Positions 47,701 through 59,287 of a DNA stretch of 64,000 bases are shown here, piece after piece. Position numbers and translations under genes: made by a program. Under the pieces are notes generated by a model. That model did no database searches, had not been told where the DNA came from, and worked only from the letters and a program-made list of their open reading frames with translations. This DNA comes from Baylisascaris procyonis. Taxonomy: Eukaryota; Nematoda; Chromadorea; Rhabditida; Ascarididae. How positions within the stretch are numbered: position 1 is the first letter of the stretch; the number at the start of each line of letters is the position of its first letter. The DNA lies in assembly GCA_037389465.1 (NCBI GenBank), contig JAZARR010000175.1, positions 1,240,001 to 1,304,000 on the forward strand, written 5' to 3'.

Positions 47701-50700
47701 TTCTATTGTTTATGATCTTATGTGCTGTTGCAGAGAATATTTTCAAATTTCCCTCATACGTATGTTTTTATCGCTACGTTTTTTAAGATGTTTTTTTTCA
47801 TTTTCTAAAGTACTATTATACTAATATAAATGCGAATAATGAGGCATATTTTTATGAGATATAGCTTGGAATGTTGGAATTGCATCCGCACGATTGTCTA
47901 ATTTGTAGGACAGGCAGATGTTGTTTGTTTTATTTGAGCGAATCTAATGTGCATCTCAATTCAACGCGTTCGATTTGTGGTATCTGGAAAGCATAAAGCA
48001 CTAAAGTTCGTAATAGAAGATAAGTTCACAAAAAGTATTGAAGAATGAACGTTAAATTGTGAAGGGATAGATCGATGTTTAAAGGTATCATGTCCTCAAG
48101 AAGATCTATGTATTATATACAAGAGATGCCTAATATATTACATGTGGTGAGAAGTTGTCAAATGCTTTCGTTCCGTTCTCAGTGCATAAGAAACAACGTC
48201 TCTGATGAAGGGGGAAGTCTTGATTATGGTAGAAGTAGTAATGATAGTTCAAAGAGATTATCAGACAATGCGGTGGTGTTATCTGAAAGAGTTATTCAGG
48301 TGTGTTAAATCCGTTGGACTGTATGCATCATTTACGCGCCACAGACCTCTCGATTCCTTACAGGGAGGGCGTGGTACTGAACAAGCCGGTTAAGAAAGGA
48401 CGTGGACCGCTTTGTAACGTCGGCTTGGAAAAGGTTCGCCTGTCTTAGTTTATGCCTTTTCACGACATGCAAAAGCTGCGTTGCTGTAGAATGCCTAGTT
48501 CAAAATCACGTACTCTAGATTGTATTTTATGATTTTTTGGTTGAGCCTTCGTGCAATATTCATCGATTTGAGGATTGCGATGCTTGGAGATATGGGAATA
48601 GGGAAGTACATTGCTTCGACTTGATACTTTTGCGCCGAGAAATGAGACGCTCTTGCGAGATATAAAACGCAATAAATGAGAACTGTTTATTTATTAATAC
48701 ACTTTGGCTAGTTTTTAGAGTATTTTCTATGCTTCTAGCTTTTGTAGTGTTTTACAGCAATACATCAACTCCAGGGAATAATTGTTTTGTTCCCAAACCT
48801 AATTGCTGCGATCTTCAGCAAGGGATTGCAAAGATTTTGTGCTTTGAAACACTGAGAAGCTCGAGTTCTCTCCTCCTTCTCCCCTTTAAGATGTCAGCAT
48901 TTTTACTCTTTCATAAATATCTCTTTTGGACAATTCTTGCTTTAAAAATCTCTAGCGGTGAAGTTCATCGTCTTTTTTTTGTTGGTGTGGGATATATTCT
49001 TTGATTTCATATTCTAACAACCTTATTAAGCCATAAGCAGTTAGTTATCCTTCATTATCGATATAGGCATTGATCACGCACTCCAAAAGACTTCATAAAT
49101 ATTTACATTCGGTTAATCTCTTTTCAAACAAATAAGTTTCTTTTGAAGGAGTTGCAACTGGATTCGGAAATTGATCTCCCACCTGGAACACGCATCACAA
49201 TCCGAATAACAACCACCGATCCTAGTGAGTACCTTCAATTACCTACTTTATAGTTGAATGGTGAATCTAATTTATTTATGAATGGGAAGAATGTTTTGCT
49301 AAAAACGATGAAGCCATAATTTTGTTGTTTGGTTCATTAGTGTGCTGATTGCATTTTGTAGGGAGTGGATTTGATTATTGAAGCAAATAGATAAAAGAAT
49401 CTTTATAACAAAAGTGTTGCGTATTCGTGGAAAGAATAGCGATACGACATGGTATTCGATATTAGCTATGATGTGAAGGGAATTTCAGCTTAGTTGTGAG
49501 CGGATTGGGGATGGGAGTGGAGAGGAGGAACGAATTAACGCATTATTTTTGAGTTGCTTTCACAATACTTCGATAATTTTATTGGTTGTCTATGCGCGAA
49601 GTTGCTTATAGAAAAACGATCAATCTGTAACGAATTTGATGACCAATAATGTAGAAAATATGTATATATTTAAATAGCATCTTGTGCTCTTGATTTTCAT
49701 GCTATGCTTGTTATATTGTTATCTTCACTAATTATTTCAGATGGCATGCAGTGCCAAAACATAGCAGTGCTATCAGTGAATTTTCTTCCTTTTCATTAAT
49801 GATTTATTTTATCGGCATTCGGTGTTGTTGATAAATCCTTTCCAACCATCCGCCTCTTCCTTCCCATCCTTGAAATGCCAGCATTCTTCCATCTTCCTAA
49901 TGTGCCAAAGAATAAGCATGACGTTTCTGTGTTCATTTGCATTAGTTTTCAGCGTGAAATTGTATTTTGTGAATTTTATGATGAATTGAATTATTTGAAT
50001 TTGAGATGCGAATCGATTACGTGGAACGCTGATAAGTGCTCGACGTGTACGAGATGAATCGGGCATCTATTGGGGTTACAACGTCCGTATTGCATCAAGC
50101 CTTTCTGATGCTATTTATGGGGCTAAATATGACGTCATCATTGGTACATCCGAAAGAGGAGAACCTATCGACAAATTTGAGTTGCCTTTGAGCGAAGAGA
50201 GGTTTGTGGCTCATTTCTTTTAGTAGTTTGGACTGGAATGAATACCGGACTACCTCACATATAATATATGCTGTATTCGTGCTCTTGGGTGGTCTTTACA
50301 GTATGCTGTAGTTGTTGAGGGGTGATTACGGAATGTTTGTGATTGTTGATAAAACTTATATCCAAGTGAACTGATTGTTGCATTTGCTATCAGCATTCAG
50401 AGCGGTATAGATAAAATTGAAACGAAGACCAAGGAAAGTATTCATTATCTAGCGTTTTACATACCGTAATTCTGACTAAATATCTTCCGACAGAAAAGGC
50501 AGTTTTAGTCGTCGTTTTTGCGTTTTGAATTACCCTTTATGAGGTGCAGTCGTGTTTATTGGTATTAATCTGCTTATTTGAAGCTTGAATATGTGATGTG
50601 TATAATGCAGAAATGAATTCATATTTCCGATTGGTGTTATCAACGTTTATTTTCGAAGCCATTATCTGCAATCTACAAAAATATGAGCACATATTATTTC

Positions 50701-50907
50701 AGTCGTATTCTCTTAGTATTTGGCGGATTGGAAGGATTAGAAGCAGCCGTTGAGGCCGATGAGAGTATTCGAGAAAGCGACCCTGCACAGCTCTTCGAGC
50801 ACTATTTGAATTCGGTGCCTGATCAAGGAAGCAGAACAATTCGGACAGAGGAGGCGATTCCCATCACCCTTGCGGCTATCAAGCTGAAGCTTGACGCTGA
50901 ATCATAG
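44703..50907 (+). CDS. SPOUT1: SPOUT-domain RNA methyltransferase (C9orf114/CENP-32 family)
   Basis: Orthologue of human SPOUT1, a trefoil-knot SAM-dependent RNA methyltransferase family also linked to mitotic spindles. Ten exons: 44,703-44,814; 45,522-45,544; 45,606-45,771; 46,283-46,371; 46,949-47,029; 47,505-47,685; 48,300-48,433; 49,149-49,224; 50,006-50,201; 50,703-50,907. They total 1,263 bases, 420 residues, against 376 in human. A basic N-terminal part leads into the conserved IALPGSIMNNAQSPELRTYL, then FCVDEVVIFDE, ARILEFLECPQYLRK, NPLDCMHHLR, the inserted nucleic-acid-binding region, SGIYWGYNVRIASSLSDAIY, DVIIGTSERG and the knot end LLVFGGLEGLEAA with QGSRTIRTEEA. Phases agree at all joints. 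The 47,029/47,505 junction is the least certain (donor could be 47,026). The 23-base exon 2 is tiny but required by phase. Confidence 0.93.
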
Positions 50908-51977
50908 ATGCAATCTTATGTCAAGCTATGTCCTTCTATGCTGCCAATTTTTTCCTGCAGTTGAAGTCCTTATGGAATTTCTCACCTTGCTGCATGATGG
51001 ACCAACTGAAGAACTTGTTGATTCTATTGGATGCTTTGTGAATATATTCTGAACTATCAATGCATATTGGTGAATTTTATGAAAAACGTACATAGAATTA
51101 GAAAACAACGAGGTCTTTGCCTTCCCAAAGACCTTTATAGATAGAAAATGGGACAAAACAGTCATGGGAAAAGAAAAATTGGTAAAATTAATGCGTCTGC
51201 CTTTCCTTTGGGAACAGTTGACGGGTACGATTCTGCGTTGTCTCTTTCTGCTTATCGTTAACTTGGGACGATTTTCTATGCAAATGTTGTCCTTGTTTGT
51301 AAAAAGTTGTTGACTGTGCTCGTTTTTGATTGTGTTGATTGTTGGTAATAATAATTTCGTAGATGGTTTCGAGATGAACTATTGCTTTCAAAGTGATCGT
51401 TGATTGTTTAATCGTCCTGCTTGGTGACGTTAATCCAGTAATGGTTTATCTGAATAATGCCATTGCTCACCTATTATCCACCTACTCCTTTATAGACCAG
51501 TTCCCATGAAATTCATGCATCATATTTTCTGAGACATTTTTCAAATACATATTCGATCGAATAAATGAACGTAGTGGTGGTGGTTTCTATAGAAACCTCT
51601 AGTATTATAAACTAATATTATAAGTGAGCGTCTCTAAATTATATAAGCGTCTTTATATAGGTAAAGGCAATTTTTGGAGAGTTGAAATCAACTGATAGTC
51701 ATTATTAAGTTAATATCGAGTTAATACGACGACAAGAATTGATCTTTTAAACAAGTAAATTTGTTGAGTTTATTTTCAATGTCAGCATTATTGAGGTTGT
51801 TGAGTGCTTATGCAGATTAATAGGGTTAATGCAGTATTGATGGTAAATGGGAATGAAACGAATGTAGTGTTTTAAAAAAATGTGGACGTTTATTTTGTAT
51901 GTTTATTGAGAGTGTTATACAAACAGTATCAGAATTTTTCACTTAGATTAAGGTGAATCACACATCGACTGCACCAT
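50908..51977. other. 3' flank of the methyltransferase gene
   Basis: It probably includes the 3' UTR. No canonical AATAAA was identified close to the stop. Frames on the minus strand (50,926-51,165 and 51,188-51,391) have no recognisable content. Confidence 0.4.
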
Positions 51978-52110
51978 ATGAATTGCATGTGAATTCGCAC
52001 TCTATCGATACTAGAAACGGTACTATAAATCACATGAATTGCATGTGAATTCGCACTCTATCGGTACTAGAAACGATACTATAAATCATGTGAATTGCAT
52101 GTGAATTTCC
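51978..52110. repeat. 56-bp tandem repeat, about 2.4 copies
   Basis: The phrase TGAATTGCATGTGAATT recurs at exact 56-base spacing (near 51,979, 52,035 and 52,091). The intervening CGCACTCTATCG and ACTAGAAACG segments repeat with one or two substitutions. Confidence 0.9.
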
Positions 52111-52820
52111 ATTTTGTCAACATGCAGATATAGCACATCGACAAGTTAGCTTAAAACGTATGCTACCAGTTGAACATGATTTCGGAAGCATTTATACAAG
52201 TTGCTCAAGTATTGGACAGAGTTTTAGTTAGAGTAACGCTTATTGGTTGGTTGATGAGCACTTTCTGATCACTCAGCATTCTATGCGATTGGCATGACTC
52301 GTAACCATGCTTTTTATGTCATCCTTCACTTTCGTATATTTCCTTCATTAGATCAGATCATATTGGTTATGGCTTCCCATCATTTCCTTGTCGTCTGAAG
52401 AAGTAGAGATATGTCCACTGCGACAAAGGACTTAAACTCCAGCTGACTCCTATTTACGCCTACAGAGATCAAATAGGGATTATGTTAGCATATAGCTAAA
52501 CTGTCGCTGCTTGTAATAAAATAATTAACTGTACATAGGCTTTTTAAGAGCTAAGGATAACTGTCTAGCTTGTTTCATACGAGCAAATTTTACTCGATGT
52601 ATGCATCTAGCCGTTTTCTTTGCTCTCTATGAATAAAAACTTGTTTTCACTCGATAAAGACTCGAATAAGCTAATACGACTGCTAATGCTTCGCATGGAT
52701 ACATTTTTTTTTATAATTCAATGTGGTACTCAATAAAACTAACGCTCTAGAAATCAAAATCATATTCAACACTTAGATTTTGTTATGTATTCACTGCGAT
52801 ATTGGGATACCTGTGTATAG
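52111..52820. other. Unassigned stretch
   Basis: No supported gene. The segment 52,370-52,450 has short open pieces in slightly GC-richer sequence that could be the tail of a retroelement, but it carries no diagnostic motif. Confidence 0.35.
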
Positions 52821-53149
52821 AGACGACGCTGGGGAACCGATAGCGAATGTAATAAGGAAGTTGACGATTTAATTATTCGGCATCGTACTAATAAACCCAA
52901 CCTTTTGTGCTACTGCCGCATACATCCAACTCGATTTGGAATGAATTGTTTGGTAAGATACTGATGTGTTTTTGTAACTGTTTTTTTTTTTTTCAGATAG
53001 CATCAAATTTGAGTGGTGATATGAAGCTTGTTTCGGGCCTTATTTGTCGTTTACCGATCACGTTTCGGAAGCAACGTTTCATCACACGACCTTTATTTCA
53101 AAAAACTAAAGTAATGTTTTCATATTTAAAACAATTTCATTTATGTTAA
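52821..53149 (+). CDS. Unrecognised two-exon coding candidate
   Basis: A frame open after a TAG at 52,818 runs to 52,952, where TTTG is followed by GTAAGA. It ends in CYCRIHPTRFGMNCL. After a short intron with a long T tract ending TTTCAG, an exon starts at 52,997 in matching phase and reads IASNLSGDMKLVSGLICRLP. It continues to a possible donor (GTAATG after 53,110) or, read through, to TAA at 53,149. The splice sites are good and the composition is coding-like, but I recognise no family and see no start codon. It may be part of a larger gene or a mobile element. Confidence 0.3.
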
Positions 53150-54289
53150 AATAAATGAGGTGAAATATAACTTCAAGAAGTCTATATTAAATATAGATAA
53201 AACACCTCTATCACCTTACTAATTTATTTAATAAGAAAAAAAAAAGAATCCGCGAACGCTGCATGAGGTAAAAAGTAGATTTACAAATAGCATAAGGAAA
53301 AGATGACAGCGGTAAAAAAACATTGGGAATTTTGAGTTGGGGAGAGTTTTTTTTTTTTTTTAAATCAGTCAGAAAAGATTTCAAAGAGTTTCATATGTCG
53401 CAGAAATTAAATGTTCTCTTTTTATGTTTTTGTGGGAATGTCGAGAAATAGTGAGTGGCACACCGAAAGTTGATTTCTCAAACATTTGAATCAAAATTTT
53501 TCGGGAGTGAAGGGATGCTATATTCCGGATTTTGTTTTTAAGCAGGTGTTAAATATGATCTTATAGGCTTAATATATGATAATTTTTTGCATAAAGCCTA
53601 TAAATATCCTCCTTTATCCTGATCTTCATTATTCGAGCTTGATTGTTTTCTCATATGACAACTAAAGGAGGCAGTCAGATGATAAAATCGCTTTATCGGT
53701 GATTTAAAGGCTTCAAATTATATTCACATATCTCAGATGAAAGTTAACGGTAGAAAGAAATGAAAAACAATAAAACAATAGAGAAGAAAATTTGCATATC
53801 AATCGGATATTTACATTTTGTGTAGTCTTTCTCTTCTTATCATTGATATCCAGCATTATCATTACCGCAGGTAGAGGTTTACTCGTCGTCTGCATAAAGT
53901 AGGCGATTTCGTTCAGAAAATTTGTGACATAGATATTGTATAGTGCATTCCATTGCAGTTATTAAAGATGGATATTTTCCATAACAACTTACTGCTTAGA
54001 AAAGAAATTTCTTATGGTTTCAATTTTTAATTTAACGCATCTAAAATATTCTGTTCTATTCCACTCGAATGTTCTAGTGTATCGAAATGTTTTTTTTTTG
54101 TTCTGCCATTTTTCTTTCAGAAATTTTCTCTTTTGCTTATTTTATTGTCTACTGTTCCACTTTTTACTTTCTTTTTTTTTTTTCATTTTTACTTAATAAT
54201 TGCTAGTCTATTATCTGTTCTGCTATTTATAGTGCTACTTCTTGCTTGATATCACATATGTATAAGATTTTCATGCGTTTAGTTCATGA
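53150..54289. other. Unassigned AT-rich stretch
   Basis: Poly-A and poly-T runs and AT-rich frames only. No gene, RNA or repeat is supported. Confidence 0.5.
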
Positions 54290-55560
54290 CCGTATAGAAG
54301 CTAAACTCGACGGGAATTCAAGAAGAGATTAGATAGGTTTCATTAAGCGATTTTTCACCATTGATTGATTTCTCCAGTAAAGCAGTTGATTGAACGATGC
54401 CAAAATGTACAACATTCCTCTATGTCCACTCTTCTTCGTTGGTTTCAAGAAAAGCTTTGATTTCGTAGAGCATAACACTATAACAAAAGCTCTATCCGAT
54501 CAGGGGACCCATCAAATGCACTTTAGAGTTATTAAGAGTTCATTGATAAGATTGCACACAGAAATCATTGTGTTAGACGAATCAGTGAATATAACATTCG
54601 GTAAAGTATAAAGCAAGAAGACACTGTTTTTCCCGAAAGCTTTTATCTGCACATTGGAAGATGTATGTGTGGAACATGAGGACGACAGAAGGATTTCTTA
54701 TGGACGACAAAGAACTTCAAAAGCTGTTATTTGCTTATTGCAGGAAATACACAAAGGTTACAGAATTTGTTAAACGAACTTAACATCAATGTCAATGAAA
54801 TCAGACTCAAATTCTATATCACCAAAAAGCAGTGGATGAGAAATGTGTGCTGCAGTGGATTTGACATGAAGCTAGAAAACCAAAACTTCGGGCTCTTGGA
54901 CAGACAGTTATGTCTGTTTAGGACAAGCGATAAGAGTGGGTAACGATCTTAGATAGAACTGAGTAGATGAAGAAGAGCGAAGTGGATAGTCTTCATGAAG
55001 CTTCGCAGTGTATTCACAGATAGGAAAACGTCACCGCCTCTGAAAGCAGAGTTGTTCAACAGCACTATACAAATGCGAAACATAGAATACAATGCTTACA
55101 GAAGAGCGAGGGGTTAGCGATGACTCAATGTGATACATAACGATGCATCGTGGGTATCTGCAAGCTGCAGGGTATATCAAAGGAAGACCTTCGATCTTGT
55201 TCTTGCGTGAGATGCATCACTAAAATAGTTGACGTCAGAAAGTACAGCTAGGCTGGTGATGTGGCAACGGTGAACGTCAATCAATAGATGAAGCGGATTG
55301 TCGACTGATGCTATTATGAAATAGAAGAACAAAGCTGGGACGGTTGCTGTTGAGGTGAATAGGCCCGATCGTACGTCTACATGGAATCACGTGGATGCGC
55401 TGAATATAGGATCGAAATGAATGAAAAAATGGTTGCCAACGGAAGTATCCGAAAGTATATTGCCATTTCTTGTTTCAACGAATCTCTAAATCAGTTGATG
55501 AGAAAAAGCTCAAACGCAGTATCTTTGCTAAATGGAAGGAGAGGTTGGAAAGAAACTTTT
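54290..55560 (+). mobile_element. Decayed RTE-type LINE (reverse transcriptase relic)
   Basis: The + strand carries ordered pieces of a non-LTR reverse transcriptase of the RTE/BovB kind common in nematodes. Near 54,430-54,530 is a VGFKKSFDFVEH-like fingers motif with TKALSDQG. Near 54,730-54,850 is LLIAGNTQRLQNLLNELN, the region just after the catalytic ADD, followed by KKQWMRNVCC (RTE elements typically have TKWMRN). Near 54,975-55,075 are thumb-like pieces (LKAELFNSTI). Near 55,170-55,260 is a C-terminal stretch with AGDVATVN. Stops and frameshifts separate all of these, and the catalytic box itself was not intact. No endonuclease domain was seen, so it is 5'-truncated, as LINE copies usually are. 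Confidence 0.75.
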
Positions 55561-58130
55561 AATGTTTGATGAGTGAATAGGTTGTCTTACTCGTAATCCA
55601 TATAAGGCAATAGAAATATCACGTCTGGGATTAGCTGATTTCTCTATGAAAATTTTTTTAATGTGAAGATGCAATTTACCCCTCCATATGTAGGGGCCTA
55701 GATGAAGATATGAGGAAAATATTACGTAGCAACTATTTGTTCATTCATTCGCACTTATGCAATAATATTCCAGGATACTTTAATAGAGCTATTTACACCA
55801 GTTATCGACTCACTTCAAAAACGCTTTGGTTTTTATCTCTGAGAATCGACCTTTGTTGCCTGTACATAGTGACATCTTTCCACAACTCTTTCATTACATC
55901 TACTCTCTTATAATTTTGAGAAATAGACCAATTCAAAGCTTATATCATAAAAGTACTCTATTTTAAGTGCATATAGTAATCCGCCTTCATATGTGACTCT
56001 ATAGGGAACTCTTTTTTTTAACAATATTATATCAAGTTTTATTTCGTTAGCAATTGGCACATTAAGATAGAATCCACGTTCCTTTGAGGAACTTGTTTTT
56101 AAAATATTTTTCAGACAACGGTTAGAACGCTCAGAATTAGAATGTTACATATATTACACTTACACAAATTCTTTTTTTATTCGTATCTAGACACATTCTA
56201 TCTTCAGAAATAAAACGTTGATGAAAACCAGTTTTATGAATGTGCATCACGATGAAAACCTCTTCTATTTTTCAGCAAGTTTATTCTATTAGGCAAATAA
56301 TATTTGTAATTCGAAATAAATCAGGAGGGGTTATATTTCTGCAAACTACTGTCAGTTGGATTATCAATAGGTTGTCAAATTTAAATCAATCTCTGTTTAA
56401 TGAAATATTTTATGATTGGCAATGAATGATGTTTGCGCGCATATTTTCGTTCATTGGAACAGGGAAGAGATAGGATAGAAGGAATGGGAGTAAGTATACG
56501 GCTGGCTATATAATTGTAGCTCCATCTTACCTTTTCCATCCCCCTCCCACCCCCTTCCCACATGTCATACGTGTCTGTGTCATCCATCCTCGTGTTGCTG
56601 TTTTTTTTTTGGATTTTTTTGGAAATTCAAAAGGACGAAGAAGTGTTTCGAAAGTTAAAATTTTAAATCGTTCAAAAGAAAATTGTGCATTTCCATTTTT
56701 CACTGCACGTGAAAAAGATGTTTTCACCGATCGGAGACATGTCTTGATTATTGGTTGTTGACATTGCTAGTTTGCTGATGGTTCGAATGCAGTCAGCATA
56801 TTTTTTACGAAGTGATGAACGAACGGTTGAGTAGAGAGAGCAGAGAAAAAACCATTGCATCTGAGTTGTGCAGTTGGATGACAGTATATAGACTTATTTG
56901 TAGGCAATATAGGCTTATTTTGACATTCCTTTGCACTCAGCATTCCAATAAACAACAAAACCTGAATGATAGAGCATGCATAGATTACCTGAATGATAGC
57001 ATAGATTTATCTGTTGGTGTTTGTCGGTCGTCTGCTGATGTCTGTCTGAGTGCAAATTTCCATCTTGAATATCTGCTTCACATGGATAGATCCGTGTTGT
57101 GATTTTATATGAGCATCATTTGGAAGCCCATAGCTAAGAGTTGCGCTATCAAAGAGAGGGAGTGAGCAAATTTTTCAGTGACCATAACTTTATAGTAATA
57201 CATCATGTTTTGAATTAGAGACATTTTTCACCTCATTGCCAAACAATAGAGAACAAGCTTTATGTGGTTGAACGTTGCAAGTGTATGTGCGAGGCAGTGA
57301 GTATCTTATGGTATTCCCTTGTGACGGTCATTCATTTGTGGCTTTCGGCACTTATTGTGACTAGAGCGACCAAGGGAATCACTCTTGGTCCCATCCAGGG
57401 CATAGGTATCAGGTGACGTGGTGAGCATAGTTTTCCATTTTATATAGTTTCCTTTCCTATTTGTTGATGGGCATTCCTGTTCTTCGATGGATATGCGTGG
57501 TCACATATGCAGACAACAGACGTGAGGTCATCTATCTATGTGATCGCCGCATCATCGTTGTTGTCCATTGTTTGTGGCATGTCTTTGTTCGTATTTAGGA
57601 AATGTAAATCCCAGAGATGACAGCGATAGCTGGTTTATAAAGCTTGACTAGGAATTATGATCTCAATCTCTTATTGATTGGCACACGCGGTGATCGTCGA
57701 CAAATATTACTGACAGACTATTTCTGAGATAAATTAGATTTCAGTGCTTTTAATGATAGATGAAAATAACTGGTTGAGATCAAATTATGCATTTATTGTT
57801 GGTCATAATAGATATGAACAAAAATTTTCAACCTAACTTGTATAGGCGTTTTTTTTATCTTTGCCACCAGCGATATTTATATTTCCAGAATAACATAAAA
57901 ATTGAGCGGATGTAAGTAATATAATAGTGGTGGCGAGCATAATTTTTAATTCTTTTTTTCTCTTGCTAACCGGTCGAAGTCGCCGTCTCGTAACCAGAAT
58001 TCTTTTTTAATCGATGAATGCATTTTTAAAAGTTCGATCGATTAGTGAACAGATACGTTTGGTTAAAATTGAATTTTCGTTTATGACGAAAGAAAAAAAG
58101 CGAAAACCGAATTTTGGTCGATCGTTTACA
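55561..58130. other. Unassigned stretch
   Basis: No supported gene. Open frames of up to 96 codons (for example 56,812-57,102, +) carry no recognisable domain. The sequence becomes slightly GC-richer after about 57,250. Confidence 0.4.
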
Positions 58131-58340
58131 GTCAGTGGTGTGTAAGTTGTAGCGAGAGAAGCACAACACCCGCGTCGCGGAAGTTCACCTTTCGGACAGC
58201 AATGTTATTCGGGCGTTAGGCCAGTCAGACCATTATCGCGGTGTTCCGGTGAGTTCATTTGCGTTCTTGCACCAACGGCCAATAGACGTATTCGCTTTGT
58301 CGACCACCCCTATCACGACCCATTTGCTAAACTTCAATAT
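58131..58340 (+). other. GC-rich block with two overlapping open frames
   Basis: This short island is rich in CG (CCCGCGTCGCGG, TTCGGGCG, TATCGCGG) and is open in two + frames for over 50 codons without an ATG. One frame includes VAEVHLSDSNVIRALGQ. A GTGAGT donor follows TGTTCCG at about 58,250. It could be a promoter with a non-coding first exon for the gene at 58,527, or eroded transposon coding sequence. Confidence 0.35.
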
Positions 58341-58526
58341 CACTGATTAGCATTCAGCTGCTATAACGACGAACAACACATAAACAGCAGTTACTACACT
58401 CTCAGCAGTACTGTTGTTTAATTAATTTGCACATTGCAAATCGAAGAGATTTGCATAGTGAGTATATCATTGACGATGAAAACTATACAATACCGAAGCG
58501 TATTGGCTGTTGTCACTCATTTTTGC

Positions 58527-58738
58527 ATGATGCCTCGCAGACGAATGGCTATTTTGCTCATATTAATGCTACTACAATTATCACATTTGGTGAGTTGAAA
58601 GCGCTTCTCGACTTGGTGAATTGAAGCCGCTTCTCGGCTTATTCCGATCCCATTATGATATATGCTCTTATGGCAGTGCTTATGGAACTGCAACTGCATC
58701 GTTCTTCTTCCACAATGTTCAGAAGCGGTTATCATAAG
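58527..58738 (+). CDS. Candidate small secreted protein, first two exons
   Basis: An ATG at 58,527 opens MMPRRRMAILLILMLLQLSH, a classic signal peptide (three arginines, then a leucine/isoleucine core). It ends after 63 bases at a strong GTGAGT donor (58,590). An acceptor TATGGCAG allows exon 58,677-58,738 in matching phase, encoding CLWNCNCIVLLPQCSEA before a GTATGC donor. The mature part would be cysteine-rich. Later exons were not found with confidence; a frame after TTAG near 58,872 is possible. The mature protein is not recognisable, so it could be a neuropeptide precursor, an antimicrobial peptide or a cysteine-rich secreted protein. A signal-like stretch can also arise by chance. Confidence 0.4.
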
Positions 58739-59217
58739 GTATGCCTATGTAAGCAAGACAACGATCACTTTAAGGTTTTATATTACGCATATCAAAGAAA
58801 AGTATGTCTTATAGAGTTTAAGAGATTTGTGATGTGATAGATATATTTTCATTATTTTTTCGCCTAATTAGTCCATGGTCATATCCATTTTTTTTAATAT
58901 TATTAACGCAAATGCAACTTGCTGAGGTTTATGCAAAACGTGCAAAAAAAAAAAATATCAGGAAGATTTCTTTTATTGGTACTGCTTTATGCCGTAAATA
59001 TGCTGTTGTAATGTTGTATAGTATTATCTTTCATTTTGCTAAAGGTCCTTTCTGCAATCATCTTATTTGAACTTTTTATTTTTATTTTTTTTTTCATTCA
59101 TTCGTTGCCTTTTTTGCTTTACTTCATAGGAAATATTTACATTTAGATTGAAATTTTGCAAAGTATTTGGAAAACAAAAATTGCAAAATTGCGTTTTTAA
59201 TGACATTTGAAAACCTT

Positions 59218-59287
59218 GTCCGTAGAGAGGTTTGAACTCTCGATGTATCTTATCGGGCTGTTGCTGTACTAATGAGTTACCGCTGAC
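59218..59287 (-). pseudogene. tRNA-like relic (Ile-GAT-like)
   Basis: On the minus strand a 70-base segment has a perfect five-pair T arm (GAGAG, loop TTCAAAC, CTCTC), a D-arm-like GTAACTCATTAGTACAGC and a GAT in the anticodon position. It ends TACGGAC, which pairs only partly with the 5' GTCAGCG. The anticodon stem does not pair. It is therefore a degenerate tRNA or the head of a tRNA-derived SINE rather than a working tRNA gene. Confidence 0.4.
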
